A program made the translations under genes and the position numbers. From positions 1 through 64,000 of the forward strand of contig NZ_JAKGRW010000024.1 of NCBI RefSeq assembly GCF_021555175.1: a stretch of 64,000 nt of DNA, written 5' to 3'. The notes under the pieces were generated by a model that was not told where the DNA came from, ran no database searches, and worked only from the letters and a program-made list of their open reading frames with translations. This document shows positions 1-8,892 of the stretch, piece after piece (position 1 is the stretch's first letter; each line of letters begins with the position of its first letter). Origin of the DNA: Nocardioides alcanivorans. Lineage in GTDB: Bacteria > Actinomycetota > Actinomycetes > Propionibacteriales > Nocardioidaceae.

Positions 1-1097
1 ATTTGCGACGGTGAAGTGCAGGTGGTCGAAGTGCCCTCCGGTGACCGCGGCGGGGTCGTGCATGCCGCCTCCGTCGTAGGTGCGCCACCCTTCTGCCGAT
101 CTCGCGACGGACCAGATCTTCCCTTGCCAGATGAGGTATTCGACGCCGAGTTTCTTCGCGTTGGTCTTCATCCAGTTGGTGACCGTCCAGCCCAGGTCGA
201 GGGCAGAGCCGGTGGCCTTGGTGCCGATGGAGTTGCCGAACGTTCCGTCGCAGGCACGGCCGAGGGAGTGCTCGGAGGGTTGGCCGGGACGAGGGAGTAG
301 CAGGACCAGGACGTGCTGGGGAACTGTTGACGGACCTGCGCGAGCACAGCCGCGGTGCGTTCGGTGATCTTCCCGTCGGTGGTGGGGTCATCGACCATGC
401 CATTGGGATTCGTCCCGTCGTACGGCGTCGCATCACCCTTGGGCCCGCAGCCACCCTTCTTGCTGGGTGACCCATTCGTCAGGCCGACGGCTCCTTGCGC
501 TGCGAGCCATGGCGCGGGATCGACCGGTGCCCCGCTCGCGCTGGCGGGGCGTAGCTCGAAGTGCAGGTGGGGCCCGGTGGCGTAGCCGGTGGCGCCGACC
601 GAGGCGATCTGTTGACCAGCGGTGACCCGGTCGCCAGCCTTGACCATGATGCTTGCCGCAGCCATGTGGGCGTAACCCGTGTCCATGCGCTGACCAGCGA
701 CCGTGTGCTCGATGAGGATCAGGTTCCCGTAGCCTGCCGACGGTCCCGCCGAAGCGACACGTCCGTCCGCCGTAGCCAGAATCGGTGTCCCTGACGGGGC
801 GGCGAAGTCGGTGCCGCTGTGCAGTTTGTAGACACCGGTGATGGGGTGTCGTCGCATCCCGAACGCGCTGGTTTGGATCCACGTGCCTTTCGGCAGAGGG
901 AGCACAACACGCGAGGACTCCCCAACCGGGAGAGCGGTAGTCGTGTCATCGTCGGAGAAGAACGTGAAGTTCACCGACGTTGCCGGCAGACAGGACGCTT
1001 CTGCGGCGGGATTCAGGATCGCCGTCAGCGACAGGAGGACGGCGGCCGGGCCGAGGAACAGCATGACCAGCCCGCCGATGATGACCTTCGACATCAC
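1..1097 (-). CDS. M23 family metallopeptidase, conjugation-associated (partial, frameshifted)
   Basis: Peptidoglycan hydrolase of the M23 (LytM-like) family, probably opening the wall for a conjugative type IV secretion channel. An N-terminal membrane segment is followed by the zinc motifs HSGTDF (about residue 93) and HLHFE (about residue 177). A C-terminal domain read in another frame runs to the window edge and ends in a second DHLHF motif. The frame changes near position 283: after YSLVPA the text resumes as PSEHSLGRACDGTFGNS only if one base is added. The gene therefore looks whole apart from that base, and its true 3' end lies beyond position 1. It is the most downstream visible gene of a minus-strand backbone operon. 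The family call is firm; the role in transfer is inferred from its neighbours. Confidence 0.8.
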
Positions 1098-1106
1098 GGG
1101 ACTCGC

Positions 1107-1792
1107 CTACTCCAGGGGCTCGTTGAGCAGCGACAGTCGCAGGAGGCGGCACGCGTCGTACGTCGGCGCACAGACGATGAAGACGGTGAAGGTCACGTCG
1201 TGGCGGCTGGCGACAGGTTTGCCGTCCCAGATGCCGTCGCGGTGGCGGATGCCGCTGATCGTGTACGCCGTAGTGCCCGGAGCAAGCGTTGCGCTGCCCT
1301 GTTCGAGCGCGGTGGCCCACTTGGTCGGCACCTCGACAGACTCGACCTCGATCCACTGACGGGTTTCGTATTCGCGCAGTTCGATCCAAGTGGTCTCCGG
1401 GGAAGGTAGGCATCGACGTCGCTGATCAGTCCCGGGGACTCCTCGCCGGTCGGGTCGGCAATGGTCGCGATGCGTTCTAGGTACGCCGCTCGCGGAGCCA
1501 ACCCGGTGGTGTCCCAGTCGAAGATCGCGTGTGCCACCACCTCGGCAAACTCCGCTGGGTCAGTTACGGGTGGCAGCTCGGGCAAGGTGCCGTCGTCCGG
1601 GACGGAGTTCGGCCCCGTCGCTTGTTGGGGAGCGGTGAGCCGATCGGAAGTGTCCGGCGGCGCGGTGTGTCTGTCGGTACGGGCGAGCAGCGCGTAGGTG
1701 GTGGCCGAGATGAGAAGAAGGCCGGTGAGGATCGCGAGGACGATGAGGCGACGTCGTCGGAGGTCGGGGTCGTAGGTGGAGGAGCGGAGCAT
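1107..1792 (-). CDS. VirB8/TcpC-like membrane-anchored protein (frameshifted)
   Basis: Unrecognised conserved protein with one N-terminal membrane helix (residues about 15-37), a Pro/Thr-rich linker and a soluble domain of about 150 residues. The layout (short cytoplasmic tail, one helix, NTF2-sized extracytoplasmic domain) suits a VirB8/TcpC-type channel component, which is inference. The ATG at 1792 follows a strong AGGAGG ribosome site. The frame slips near 1398-1402 in a C-rich run: DVDAYLP continues as SPETTWIELREYETRQW only after adding one base, then reads on to LLNEPLE. The span is one base short of a multiple of three, as expected for one deletion. It lies ten bases upstream of the M23 gene. 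Confidence 0.6.
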
Positions 1793-1806
1793 GATCAGGT
1801 TCCTCC

Positions 1807-2811
1807 TCACGCGTCCGCGAGCGCATCGGTCGGTTGGTTCTCGCGCGCCTCGCGCGCGGTATCCGCGAAGGCCACCGATTCGGTGAGAGTCTGCTGGAAG
1901 GAGTCCCACTGCTCTTCGGTCAGTTCACGGCCGACCTTGACCGGGTCGTACCGGTTGACCCACCCGGCCAAGTCGTCCCACATCAACGTGAAGGAGTGCA
2001 CCGAACGACGGGCGGCCTCGGCGGCCGCTTCACGCTTGATCCGGTTCTCCCGGATGCGCCGTGCGCGATCTGCTTTGGCTTGAGCCAACGCCCGAGCGGC
2101 CAGTTCTTCCAGGTCCTCGGCCGCCTCATCGTCGTCGTGTGCTTGTTCAGCTGCGGTGATGGCGGCTCGGACCCGCTGATAGCTGGGGTCGACCGCACCG
2201 CCTTCACGGATCCGCTCGAGTTCCTCCTCCGCAACCTTGCGCACGGCCCTGGGCGTCGATTCGTCGGCGGCGATGCTTTCGATCTTGCATATTTGCTCCA
2301 ACCGCGTGTGCGATGCCGAGTTCGTGATCGTTTGGGCTGCTTGGCGAGCCGCTTTGCCGGCACCCACCTGCGGTGGTCCCGAATCGGGACCACCGTCGCC
2401 TTCTTCCCCGTCATCGGCGCCGAACCGGGTGGCCCGCTGCCGACGGGCAGCGTCCTCGGCCAGGAGCGCCTTCAGTTCCCGATACAGCGCAGCAGCATCC
2501 ATAGGCGACAGGGGCCGGTGCATCGTGTTCTCATCCTGCTCGGCGAGGAGCTGCGTGAGATGGTCTGAGACCCCGGTGCGGACCCAGACCCGCAGCGTTG
2601 TCCAGCCCAGTTCCTTCACGGCCGCCAGCCGGCGGTGTCCGCACACCAGTACGCCGTCGGGAGTGATCGTGACGGGCTGCAACAGCCCGAGGCGTTCGAT
2701 CGACCGCATGAGTGGTGCCAGATCCCGTTCGGGGTCGGACCGGTGCCGTAGGCCCACCTTGATGGAGTCCACACGACGCTCCAACTCGATGTGCCCGTGC
2801 GCTTCAGACAT
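1807..2811 (-). CDS. ParB/sulfiredoxin-like N-terminal domain protein
   Basis: A 334-residue protein. Residues about 12-95 form a ParB-like nuclease domain with the family core VCGHRRLAAVKELGW (about residue 58) and an RDLAPLMRSIERLGLLQPV segment before it. The middle is a possible HTH/linker region and the C-terminal half is rich in charged Ala/Glu/Arg helices, possibly coiled coil. ParB-domain proteins in mobile elements act in partition, in regulation or as nucleases; which applies here cannot be told. The ATG at 2811 was chosen because it begins the homologous domain and overlaps the preceding stop. Part of the prim-pol backbone operon. Confidence 0.8.
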   Translation of the reverse strand: MSEAHGHIELERRVDSIKVGLRHRSDPERDLAPLMRSIERLGLLQPVTITPDGVLVCGHRRLAAVKELGWTTLRVWVRTGVSDHLTQLLAEQDENTMHRPLSPMDAAALYRELKALLAEDAARRQRATRFGADDGEEGDGGPDSGPPQVGAGKAARQAAQTITNSASHTRLEQICKIESIAADESTPRAVRKVAEEELERIREGGAVDPSYQRVRAAITAAEQAHDDDEAAEDLEELAARALAQAKADRARRIRENRIKREAAAEAARRSVHSFTLMWDDLAGWVNRYDPVKVGRELTEEQWDSFQQTLTESVAFADTAREARENQPTDALADA

Positions 2812-3649
2812 GGGAGACCCCCTCATGGCTGGGCGCGGTCGCCTCGAAGACATCGGCGAAACACGGCACGCCACTGAGTTCGCCCGGCAGGTAGCCAAGT
2901 GCAAGTAGCTGCAGTAGCCCGCGGCCCTCCCGAGCTCGTTCATGCGTGGGGAGCTGATTGCCCAGGAGCGCCTGCAAGACGGCGATCCAGTGCGCGTGCG
3001 ACAGGTCGAGCAGCGCCTCGGCATGGTGATCGCGGGTCAGGCGGGTGTACGCCGTGGCCCGATTGCCCGAGCGGATCAGCTGACTGCAGACGTACTCGAC
3101 GCAACCCGTGGCCGTGGGTTGCGGCCAACCGTTGTCGACCATGATCGCGGCAGCGCGCTCGGCCGCGACCCACGCGTTCGTCGGCTCGTCGACACCCGTC
3201 GCCTCCATTGCGCAGTCGTCGTGCCCGTCATCGAACTGGTCGATGGCGTGGAACGCCGGGTGGTAGTCGGTCAGATCGGTCTCGCGTTCACAGAACCGTT
3301 CCGCGTCGTGGTGAGCTGCGACCTCGGGACGGCGTGCCTGGTGGTTCGAGCACAGCAGCCCTTGGGCTCGGGCTTCGTAGATCAAGGTGACCTGGACGGC
3401 CCGGGTGACCACCGCCCAGGGGTCGATCGCCGTCCGGACCGCGCGGGTCCGCATCGCTTCGAACGCGGCGTAGGCAGCATCCTCGGGAGCCAGGTCGTAC
3501 TTGCGTGCCAGCGCGGCGTACTTCTGAGTCGCGAACTGGATCAGCTCGTGCGCGTCGGGATCTTGTTTCCAGGTGCCGGTCGGTGAGTAGTGCAGTCGTA
3601 CGAGCAGGAGCCGTAAGCCCTGCGCGGTGGTGAACGGTGGTGTTTTCAC
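2804..3649 (-). CDS. Conserved hypothetical protein of the mobile-element backbone
   Basis: A 281-residue soluble protein with no family I can name. Residues about 35-100 are helical (QFATQKYAALARKYDL, then DAAYAAFEAMRTRAV) and faintly resemble region 2 of sigma-70 factors, as does the alternation with Trp and Arg near PWAVVTRAVQVTLIYEAR. The C-terminal half is Ala/Leu-rich without membrane spans. It starts with an ATGA overlap with the preceding gene and overlaps the ParB-domain gene, so translation is coupled. A DNA-binding or sigma-like role is speculation. Confidence 0.6.
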   Translation of the reverse strand: MKTPPFTTAQGLRLLLVRLHYSPTGTWKQDPDAHELIQFATQKYAALARKYDLAPEDAAYAAFEAMRTRAVRTAIDPWAVVTRAVQVTLIYEARAQGLLCSNHQARRPEVAAHHDAERFCERETDLTDYHPAFHAIDQFDDGHDDCAMEATGVDEPTNAWVAAERAAAIMVDNGWPQPTATGCVEYVCSQLIRSGNRATAYTRLTRDHHAEALLDLSHAHWIAVLQALLGNQLPTHERAREGRGLLQLLALGYLPGELSGVPCFADVFEATAPSHEGVSHV

Positions 3650-4002
3650 AGTTCCACTCCTTCGTGCGCCGCGGTGGCGGTTGGTCGGGCGATCGCCGAC
3701 CGGGTCGTGCGACGCCCGGCGCTGGCGATGGAGGACGGGACGCGCCGCGCCCGAGTGGCCAGCGCTGTTTGCAGGTCGATGCTGCGGCCGGCGACGGGCG
3801 ATCCGACGCGCGTGGCGAGGTCGGTGGGGCGCACCCAGGCGATGCCGTGGGCTTCTTGTTGGCTCGACGCGACCGGTTGCTGGCAGGGATCGCGCCGCAC
3901 GGCCAACGCGGGCGGTTCAGCCGTCTGAGTGGCCTCGGGGCGCGGCGCGGCTTCATCAGAACGTCGGTCGAGTCGGCGGTCGTAGGGTTCAGGTCCGTTC
4001 AT
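3646..4002 (-). CDS. Small hypothetical protein
   Basis: A 118-residue Arg/Ala/Pro-rich protein without a recognised domain. The ATG at 4002 is preceded by GAGGAACCTTCC, a good ribosome site at normal spacing, and the gene ends in an ATGA overlap with the next gene. These two points are the main support that it is expressed. Low complexity and a disordered look are typical of accessory genes between a replication gene and a ParB gene; no function is proposed. Confidence 0.5.
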   Translation of the reverse strand: MNGPEPYDRRLDRRSDEAAPRPEATQTAEPPALAVRRDPCQQPVASSQQEAHGIAWVRPTDLATRVGSPVAGRSIDLQTALATRARRVPSSIASAGRRTTRSAIARPTATAAHEGVEL

Positions 4003-4050
4003 GGAAGGTTCCTCGTGAGATCTGGGTGGGTCGGCAAGGTCCGATGAGCG

Positions 4051-4977
4051 TCAAAGGCGCACCTCTTCAGCCGCTCGGGAAGGGCCCAGGCGCTCACCCG
4101 CTACAGACGGAGGTCCTAGACGGTTGGCGATGCGGTAGGCCGAGCGGATCGTGGTCATCGCCTCGCGCTCGGTCAGACCAGCAGACTGGGCAGCCTCGCC
4201 CAGCACGGTGGCGGCGATGTCGAACCGTTCTCCCGACTCGGCCATGCGGCACGAGGCCCAGAAGAGGCCGCGGTTCCTCTCGCCCTCACCGCGCGTGGCA
4301 ACCCAGGAGGCGAGTCTGTCCGGGCGAGCTCCGATGTTCGGCAGATCAGCCGGGGCACGGGCTGATCGAGCTGGCTCCAAGAACCGACGGAGCGCGTTCG
4401 CGTCGACAGCATCAGGTTGGCGAGTGGCAACGTTGACGACCCGGTACGGGTGGACCTCGCCGTCGGGCTGGACGACGGTGGACGGCGGCAGCACCACGTA
4501 CCCGCCGTCGCCACGGAAGTCGACGTGTCGTCCGGGAACCTGCCATGACCGCTGCTCGACCGCCCCGGCCCGAAGGAAGCACGCGTGCATCCCGCCCGAG
4601 GGGGTCGAGACCACCCACGCAGGTGTGCCCAGGAGACCAGCGGACCGGGCCGGCTGCAGCGCGTCGAAGCCGCTGCCGGAGGCATGCACGTCGATGTCCA
4701 CGACGTCGACGCCGGAAGCGAAGCCAGTGGGCATGGCCACGTTCGCGTCTGGCCACTGGCGCCACCACTCGGCCACAACGGACTCCTTGGTCGTGGCATC
4801 GTGGAACCCGTGCTCGGTGAGCGGGTTCTTCTGAAACGGAACGCACGGGAACACCGGCACACCCGCAGACGCGAGCACCGCCGCAGCGCTCGCAGGCGTC
4901 GCAGCCTGCTCCAGATCAGCGACCAGCGCTGGCGACCAGCGTGGGGAACTGGGGACGTGGCGTGTCGAGTCGGTCAT
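4051..4977 (-). CDS. Bifunctional DNA primase/polymerase (prim-pol) domain protein
   Basis: A 308-residue archaeo-eukaryotic-type primase (prim-pol). The N-terminal domain (about residues 30-195) starts from GVPVFPCVPFQKNPLTEHG, carries the catalytic acidic pair in VDVVDIDVHASG (about residue 90) and the conserved VVSTPSGGMHACF strand, then DFRGDGGYVVLPPS. The C-terminal part (about 210-300) is a helical region ending in TEREAMTTIRSAYRIA, similar to primase C-terminal domains. Such proteins start replication of actinobacterial integrative elements and plasmids. It is the first gene of the minus-strand backbone operon, with palindromes and repeats directly upstream. Confidence 0.85.
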   Translation of the reverse strand: MTDSTRHVPSSPRWSPALVADLEQAATPASAAAVLASAGVPVFPCVPFQKNPLTEHGFHDATTKESVVAEWWRQWPDANVAMPTGFASGVDVVDIDVHASGSGFDALQPARSAGLLGTPAWVVSTPSGGMHACFLRAGAVEQRSWQVPGRHVDFRGDGGYVVLPPSTVVQPDGEVHPYRVVNVATRQPDAVDANALRRFLEPARSARAPADLPNIGARPDRLASWVATRGEGERNRGLFWASCRMAESGERFDIAATVLGEAAQSAGLTEREAMTTIRSAYRIANRLGPPSVAGERLGPSRAAEEVRL

Positions 4978-5011
4978 GGGCTCGACGATCCTCAGGAGCC
5001 GTATCCGACTT

Positions 5012-5045
5012 CGTACCCCTTACCGGCCGGTAGGTGTGGGGTACG
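5012..5045. promoter_or_regulatory. Nested palindrome upstream of prim-pol (operator or origin element)
   Basis: CGTACCCC and GGGGTACG form 8-base inverted arms (5012-5019 and 5038-5045) that enclose a perfect 10-base palindrome ACCGGCCGGT (5022-5031). A third GTACCCC copy lies at 5081-5087. The site is 35 bases upstream of the prim-pol start. A regulator binding site or part of a replication origin fits; the sequence alone does not decide. Confidence 0.55.
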
Positions 5046-5093
5046 CCCGTACCTCTATGCGTTTGCGCAGGTCAAAGGGCGTACCCCCAATTG

Positions 5094-5142
5094 AAAGGCC
5101 AGAAAGTGAAAGGCCAGAAAGGCCAAAACGGCCAGATTGGCC
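5094..5142. repeat. Tandem AAAGGCCAGAAA-type repeats (iteron-like)
   Basis: Five close copies of GGCC in a shared context: AAAGGCCAGAAA at 5094-5105, AAAGGCCAGAAA at 5109-5120 running into AAAGGCC, then ACGGCCAG and ATTGGCC up to 5142. Spacing is irregular (15, 10, 10 and 9 bases). The block lies in non-coding DNA between the prim-pol promoter region and the decayed genes. It resembles short iterons, but the units are small. Confidence 0.45.
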
Positions 5143-5246
5143 GGGGCTCAGGCCAGCACGGAGGGTGAGAGATCGTGATCCGGGACGAGTTCGTGGATGA
5201 GGTCGCGGACGCGGGTATCGATGTCGGCGGATGATGCGGCGCACCG

Positions 5247-5360
5247 GTGGCGTCGTTGGTGGATGCCGGCATCGTCGAGCGAGAACAGCCTGGACGCTGG
5301 GCCCACTACCGACTCATCGGCGACACACTCGCCGCTCTCAGTGACGCATTGTGTCCTGAG
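5247..5360 (+). pseudogene. Remnant of an ArsR/SmtB-family regulator
   Basis: The reading frame encodes LVDAGIVEREQPGRWAHYRL followed by IGDTLAALSDAL. This matches the wing and C-terminal helix of ArsR-type winged-helix regulators, where a leucine-rich turn, VEREQ-GRWAHYRL and a short helix are typical. The recognition helix and the first half of the protein are absent upstream. It lies beside another decayed gene at the left edge of the copper island. Confidence 0.5.
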
Positions 5361-5450
5361 GTTTCTCAGGATTCTTGGCTCCTGGCCGGGGTCAGCTGCT
5401 TGATTGCCTCTGCGATGAGGTTAGGCAGATCGACGGTCCCCAGATTGTCG

Positions 5451-5828
5451 TCAGATCAGCGATGACTGCCTCATCGAGGTACTCGCGGCATGGTCGACGC
5501 GGGCGACTACGTCGAAGGGCGCGGCGGCGGTTGCGATCTCCACCACCCTTGCCGCTCGGTCTAGATCGCCCGCCTGAATTGCAGTGGCTTCGACATCGTG
5601 TGCGACGTCCACGATCGCGTAAGCGAAGATCTCGTCGTCAATCACGGGACTCGGCGTCGAGCCAACTCCAGCCGGTTTCGCGGAGGTTGAAGAACGGGGA
5701 AATCTGGTGCGAGCGTCGTCGCCAATCCACCTACGGGCTACTCCTACGTCGCAGCGGACCCCGTTCCTCCTCATCGAGAACACCTCGGCGGCTTGGAAAA
5801 CTCCAGACGCTGGGGGAGCGATGGCCAA
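5451..5828 (-). pseudogene. Decayed fragment of a BTAD/winged-helix protein, paralogue of the 17.3-20.3 kb gene
   Basis: The translation contains AEVFSM, GVRCDVGVARRWIGDDART and IVDVAHDV followed by DLDRAARVVEIA, closely matching AEAFSM, DMGVVRKWLGDNART and IVDVAHDV in the gene ending at 17264. About 57 residues are missing between the two blocks, and the bases after the gap read LRETGWSWLDAESR only in another frame. It is thus an internally deleted and frameshifted relic. One stretch of about 19 bases (5673-5691) is identical to the intact copy, but the rest has diverged, so this is an old paralogue, not a fresh duplication. Confidence 0.7.
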
Positions 5829-5849
5829 GAGAATCGTCGGAACTGACCT

Positions 5850-6254
5850 CTACCTCAGGTTGGTGAGGAGGTCACGGCAGGCTTGCTCGCAGCGGCGGCA
5901 GACTTCGGCGCAGATGCGGCAGTGCTCGTGCATGTCAGCATGGCTCTCGCACTCGTCGCCGCACGCCTTGCAGGTGGTCGCGCAGGCCTCCAAGAGCGTC
6001 CGGGTCACGTTGGCGTCGTACCCGGTGTGTCGCGACAACGCGTTCCCGGTGGCCACGCAGATGTCGGCGCAGTCCAGGTCGGTGCGAATGCACTTGGTCA
6101 AGTCGGCGACCATGTCCTCCGACAGACACGCGTCGGCGCACGCGGTGCAGACTTGGGCGCACTCGAAACAGGCCGCGATGCACTCGGCCAACTTCTCCTT
6201 ATCGATGTTCCCCAGGTCCTTTGGGTAAGCCTCCAGCATCTTGGTGTGAGCCAC
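5850..6254 (-). CDS. Four-helix-bundle copper-binding protein (Csp/DUF326-like)
   Basis: A 134-residue protein with 18 cysteines spaced along predicted helices (CIAACFECAQVC, CADAC, CATTCKACGDEC, CRICAEVCRRCEQAC). This is the pattern of copper storage proteins of the Csp family, which line the core of a four-helix bundle with thiolates and hold many Cu(I) ions. No signal peptide is seen, so a cytosolic Csp3-like protein is likely. It is divergent from the arsR gene at 6382, with a perfect inverted repeat between them, so joint control by that regulator is likely. Confidence 0.85.
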   Translation of the reverse strand: MAHTKMLEAYPKDLGNIDKEKLAECIAACFECAQVCTACADACLSEDMVADLTKCIRTDLDCADICVATGNALSRHTGYDANVTRTLLEACATTCKACGDECESHADMHEHCRICAEVCRRCEQACRDLLTNLR

Positions 6255-6278
6255 GATTCCTCCTCTGGTTACGGCGGC

Positions 6279-6299
6279 GGGTCATCCGGCTGATGACCC
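6279..6299. promoter_or_regulatory. Inverted-repeat operator between csp and arsR
   Basis: GGGTCATC and GATGACCC are perfect 8-base arms separated by 5 bases. The site lies 25 bases upstream of the csp start and 83 bases upstream of the arsR start. Dyads of this size are usual for ArsR/SmtB dimers. A looser pair of arms, GTACCCACCAC near 6322 and GTGTTGGGTAC near 6362, flanks the arsR promoter side. Confidence 0.6.
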
Positions 6300-6381
6300 T
6301 GCATGGGTCGCTTCTTCTCCCTGTACCCACCACACGCTGGATCATCCGCATAGCCGCACGGGTGTTGGGTACCTATGCGCT

Positions 6382-6816
6382 GTGACCGACGACGAGTTTG
6401 TGCGCTCCCGGGATGATGAGCCGGTCCAGATCACCGGTCGCGGTGACCGGCACGAGCATCCGGTCGATCCGAGACGGGTTGCCATGGCCCGCGAGCGCCT
6501 GCCGACGGCAGAGGAGGAGGACCGGCTTACCAGCGTGCTCTCGTTGATGGCCGATCCCACTCGTGCGCGACTGCTGTACGCCCTCGACGTGGTCGAGGAG
6601 CTCTGTGTGGGCGACCTCGCCATTGCGTTGTCGGTGAGCGAGGACGCGGTCTCCTACGGCCTTCGGGTGCTGCGTACCGCCGGGCTGGTGACACGACGCA
6701 AGGAGGGCCGGATCGTGTACTACCGGCTCGCAGAGGGCTTTCCCGAGCCACTTCGACAGCACTGCCTACGTCAGCTCATCGAGATGTCTCGCGCTCCGAT
6801 CGACGACGACAGCTGA
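6382..6816 (+). CDS. ArsR/SmtB-family metal-responsive transcriptional regulator
   Basis: A 144-residue winged-helix repressor. After an acidic, His-containing N-terminus the fold runs from LTSVLSLMADPTRARLLYAL (about residue 48), through VVEELCVGDLAIALSVSEDAV with the ELCVGDLA metal-site cysteine of the ArsR family, to the recognition helix and the wing RRKEGRIVYYRLAEG. A CxC pair as in classical ArsR is missing (only one Cys in that helix; another Cys occurs near residue 132), so the sensed metal is not certain; copper is likely from context. The GTG start is inferred. A palindrome sits upstream, and the DUF305 gene follows closely, probably in one transcript. Confidence 0.85.
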   Translation: MTDDEFVRSRDDEPVQITGRGDRHEHPVDPRRVAMARERLPTAEEEDRLTSVLSLMADPTRARLLYALDVVEELCVGDLAIALSVSEDAVSYGLRVLRTAGLVTRRKEGRIVYYRLAEGFPEPLRQHCLRQLIEMSRAPIDDDS

Positions 6817-6874
6817 CGCCAAGGTGAGCGACACCAATCACCGCAACCCACCCCCATCCGGAAGGACGATCCCC

Positions 6875-7564
6875 ATGTCATCGCATCACACGCAGGAGCC
6901 GTCCGGTGCCAGCGAGCCCAGCGACCGGGAGAAGGAACACGACCAGCAGAAGGGGCACAAGTCCCACGAGCGGCGGATGTACGTGCGGTTCGGGCTGATG
7001 ATCGCCACTTCCACCGTGGTGATGTTCGTCTTGATGTACTCCAACGTCTTCGCCTTCGACCACGTGCGGTGGAGCGAGGAGCGCTTCTACATGGCGCTGC
7101 TGATGGGCGGGGCCATGGCGCTGGTGATGTTCGCGTTCATGCGCAGCATGATGTACAAGAATCGCGTCTACAACGTCGTGCTCGTGGCGGTGGCGGTGTT
7201 GCTCGGTGCAGGTGGGCTGTACCTTTCGCGTTCCCAGGTGTTGGTCGACGACCAGGCGTACATGAAGGGCATGATCCCGCACCACTCGATAGCCATCTTG
7301 ACCAGTGAGCGGGCCGACATCGACGACGTACGAGTCCGTGAGCTCGCCGACGGGATCATCAGGGCCCAGCGCAAGGAAATCAAGGAGATGGACTGGCTGA
7401 TCGACGATATTGAGAAAAACGGTCCGGCCACCACTCAGGAGGAAGCCGATCAGCGTCCCGTCCCGGACTTCGAGGGAAGCGCCGCCGAGAACCTCGAAGA
7501 TGTCAGCGATGCCCTGGCCGTGCTGGCCCTGTTCGGCGTCGAGCCGCAACCGGCCGCGCCGTGA
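6875..7564 (+). CDS. DUF305 domain membrane protein
   Basis: A 229-residue protein with a His/Lys-rich cytoplasmic N-terminus, three hydrophobic spans (about residues 35-60, 72-92 and 100-120) and a C-terminal DUF305 domain. DUF305 is recognised by DDQAYMKGMIPHHSIAI with its His pair, then MDWLIDDIEKN. The family is a ferritin-like four-helix bundle common in copper and silver resistance loci; its reaction is unknown. The ATG at 6875 was preferred over one 51 bases upstream because GGAAGGA lies directly before it. It lies downstream of arsR. Confidence 0.8.
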   Translation: MSSHHTQEPSGASEPSDREKEHDQQKGHKSHERRMYVRFGLMIATSTVVMFVLMYSNVFAFDHVRWSEERFYMALLMGGAMALVMFAFMRSMMYKNRVYNVVLVAVAVLLGAGGLYLSRSQVLVDDQAYMKGMIPHHSIAILTSERADIDDVRVRELADGIIRAQRKEIKEMDWLIDDIEKNGPATTQEEADQRPVPDFEGSAAENLEDVSDALAVLALFGVEPQPAAP

Positions 7565-7957
7565 GAGTCGGCGCTCGCACGGGAGTGGCTCAGGCGCAGC
7601 GGCCCAGATCGGTATCAGTAGTGCAGTCGCAGTGTGGATCAGTCGGCCAAATGGATCGCGGAGCGATCGGGATGGCGTCGGGGTGATCTTGATGCTTCCG
7701 CGGCTCCGAAACTCAAGCTGATGATGCACGCGACCCGGCTACCCAGACGGTGGGCGTGAAGCCCCGACATTGCACGAGCACGATGCAATGGTGTGCCAAA
7801 GTCTCGCCGAGCCCACGCGCTAACCGCCCCACAACGCCTTCCGAGCTCGCCTCGACGGTAAACCCCAGGCGCCGTCGATGGCCGAGACCGAACAGGATGA
7901 CGGTCAGATCAACGACGCTGTCGAGCTCGCCGGTGGAGGCTGTCGCGCCTTACCGCT
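7565..7957. other. Intergenic region without a recognisable gene
   Basis: About 390 bases between two convergent genes. No frame on either strand shows a ribosome site with a plausible product, and I see no clear hairpin terminator or repeat. Confidence 0.5.
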
Positions 7958-8791
7958 TCAGTGGCCAGCCAGATCGACTCGAGCCGGCCAAGGGTTGGCG
8001 ACACAGCCGTCTAAGCCCTTCGTCTGCTGCAACATCACCGGCGCCAACGCACCCGGGGCAGAGCAGCCAACATGCCCGTACCCAAGGGCATGGCCGGTCT
8101 CGTGGTTGACCACGTAACGGCGGTACGCCTCTAACTGGCCGGTGTAGCTGTCCGCGCCGAACTGCCACCGCCAAGCATTGATGACGACGTTGCTGCCGTT
8201 GCGACACGATAGACGGCCGCCGGTGTCCAGGGGCGCACAGAGTGAATCAGCGGTCTCTGGGCTGGCGATGACGATGCGTAGGTCCGAATCGCCCTCGACG
8301 CGAGCGAGTGCGTGCCTGGATGTCCAGCCCCGGTCGTCGACCAAGGTTGCCTCGACGAACGAGGCGACCTCATGGACATCGAAGGGTAGGTCTCGCTCGA
8401 CTTCGACTCGGTAGGTGGTGGCGCCTGGGGGTGCACTCTCGGCGGCCGAAGCGGTGTCAAAGACGCCTGGTCCCTGCTCCGGAACCACGGCGGGCTCAGG
8501 CGCAGTGACCCGCGGTGCTGGCTTGCGCTTCGAGCGCTTGGCGACTACCCCTTGAGAGGGAGCCGGCTGGGGCATCGCAGAGTCGAGGACTCTGGTCGAT
8601 CCGACGTCGGTGGTCTCCAGGGATGAGGTCGGGACCGGACGGGGATCCCGGTCGACAATGACCACCGCGACGATGGCCGACAGGGATGCTGCCAGAAGTG
8701 CGATGACCCCGGCCTTGCCACCTGCCCGCCCCGGTGGGGCGGCGCGGCGAGCGCCAGCACGCGGCCGCCGCGCGGCTCTATGTTTGCTCAT
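7958..8791 (-). CDS. DUF3152 domain protein, putative secreted zinc metalloprotease
   Basis: A 277-residue protein with a basic N-terminus, one membrane segment (about residues 28-48), a Pro/Ser-rich linker and a DUF3152 domain beginning at TTYRVEVERDL. The zinc-protease motif HETGHALGYGH is visible at about residue 230, followed by CSAPGALAPVMLQQTKGL, which gives the Met turn of metzincin-like folds. Cysteines at DSLCAPL and RLSCRNG suggest an extracellular domain. DUF3152 proteins are common in actinobacteria and their substrates are unknown. Here it sits inside a copper island with no obvious reason, perhaps as a passenger. Confidence 0.8.
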   Translation of the reverse strand: MSKHRAARRPRAGARRAAPPGRAGGKAGVIALLAASLSAIVAVVIVDRDPRPVPTSSLETTDVGSTRVLDSAMPQPAPSQGVVAKRSKRKPAPRVTAPEPAVVPEQGPGVFDTASAAESAPPGATTYRVEVERDLPFDVHEVASFVEATLVDDRGWTSRHALARVEGDSDLRIVIASPETADSLCAPLDTGGRLSCRNGSNVVINAWRWQFGADSYTGQLEAYRRYVVNHETGHALGYGHVGCSAPGALAPVMLQQTKGLDGCVANPWPARVDLAGH

Positions 8792-8892
8792 TGCCCTACT
8801 TGTCCGCTGAGCACCGTCATAGTTGGCGTGCCGTCAACGATGCGGGGAAGGCTTGCGTCGACGGCACGCCCGATCATGGGGGCGACTCCGCC

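Noticed and set aside
5094..5142. GGCC-rich repeats considered as a CRISPR array or a repeat protein
   Set aside because: Units are too short and irregular for CRISPR; open frames across them have no start or known product.
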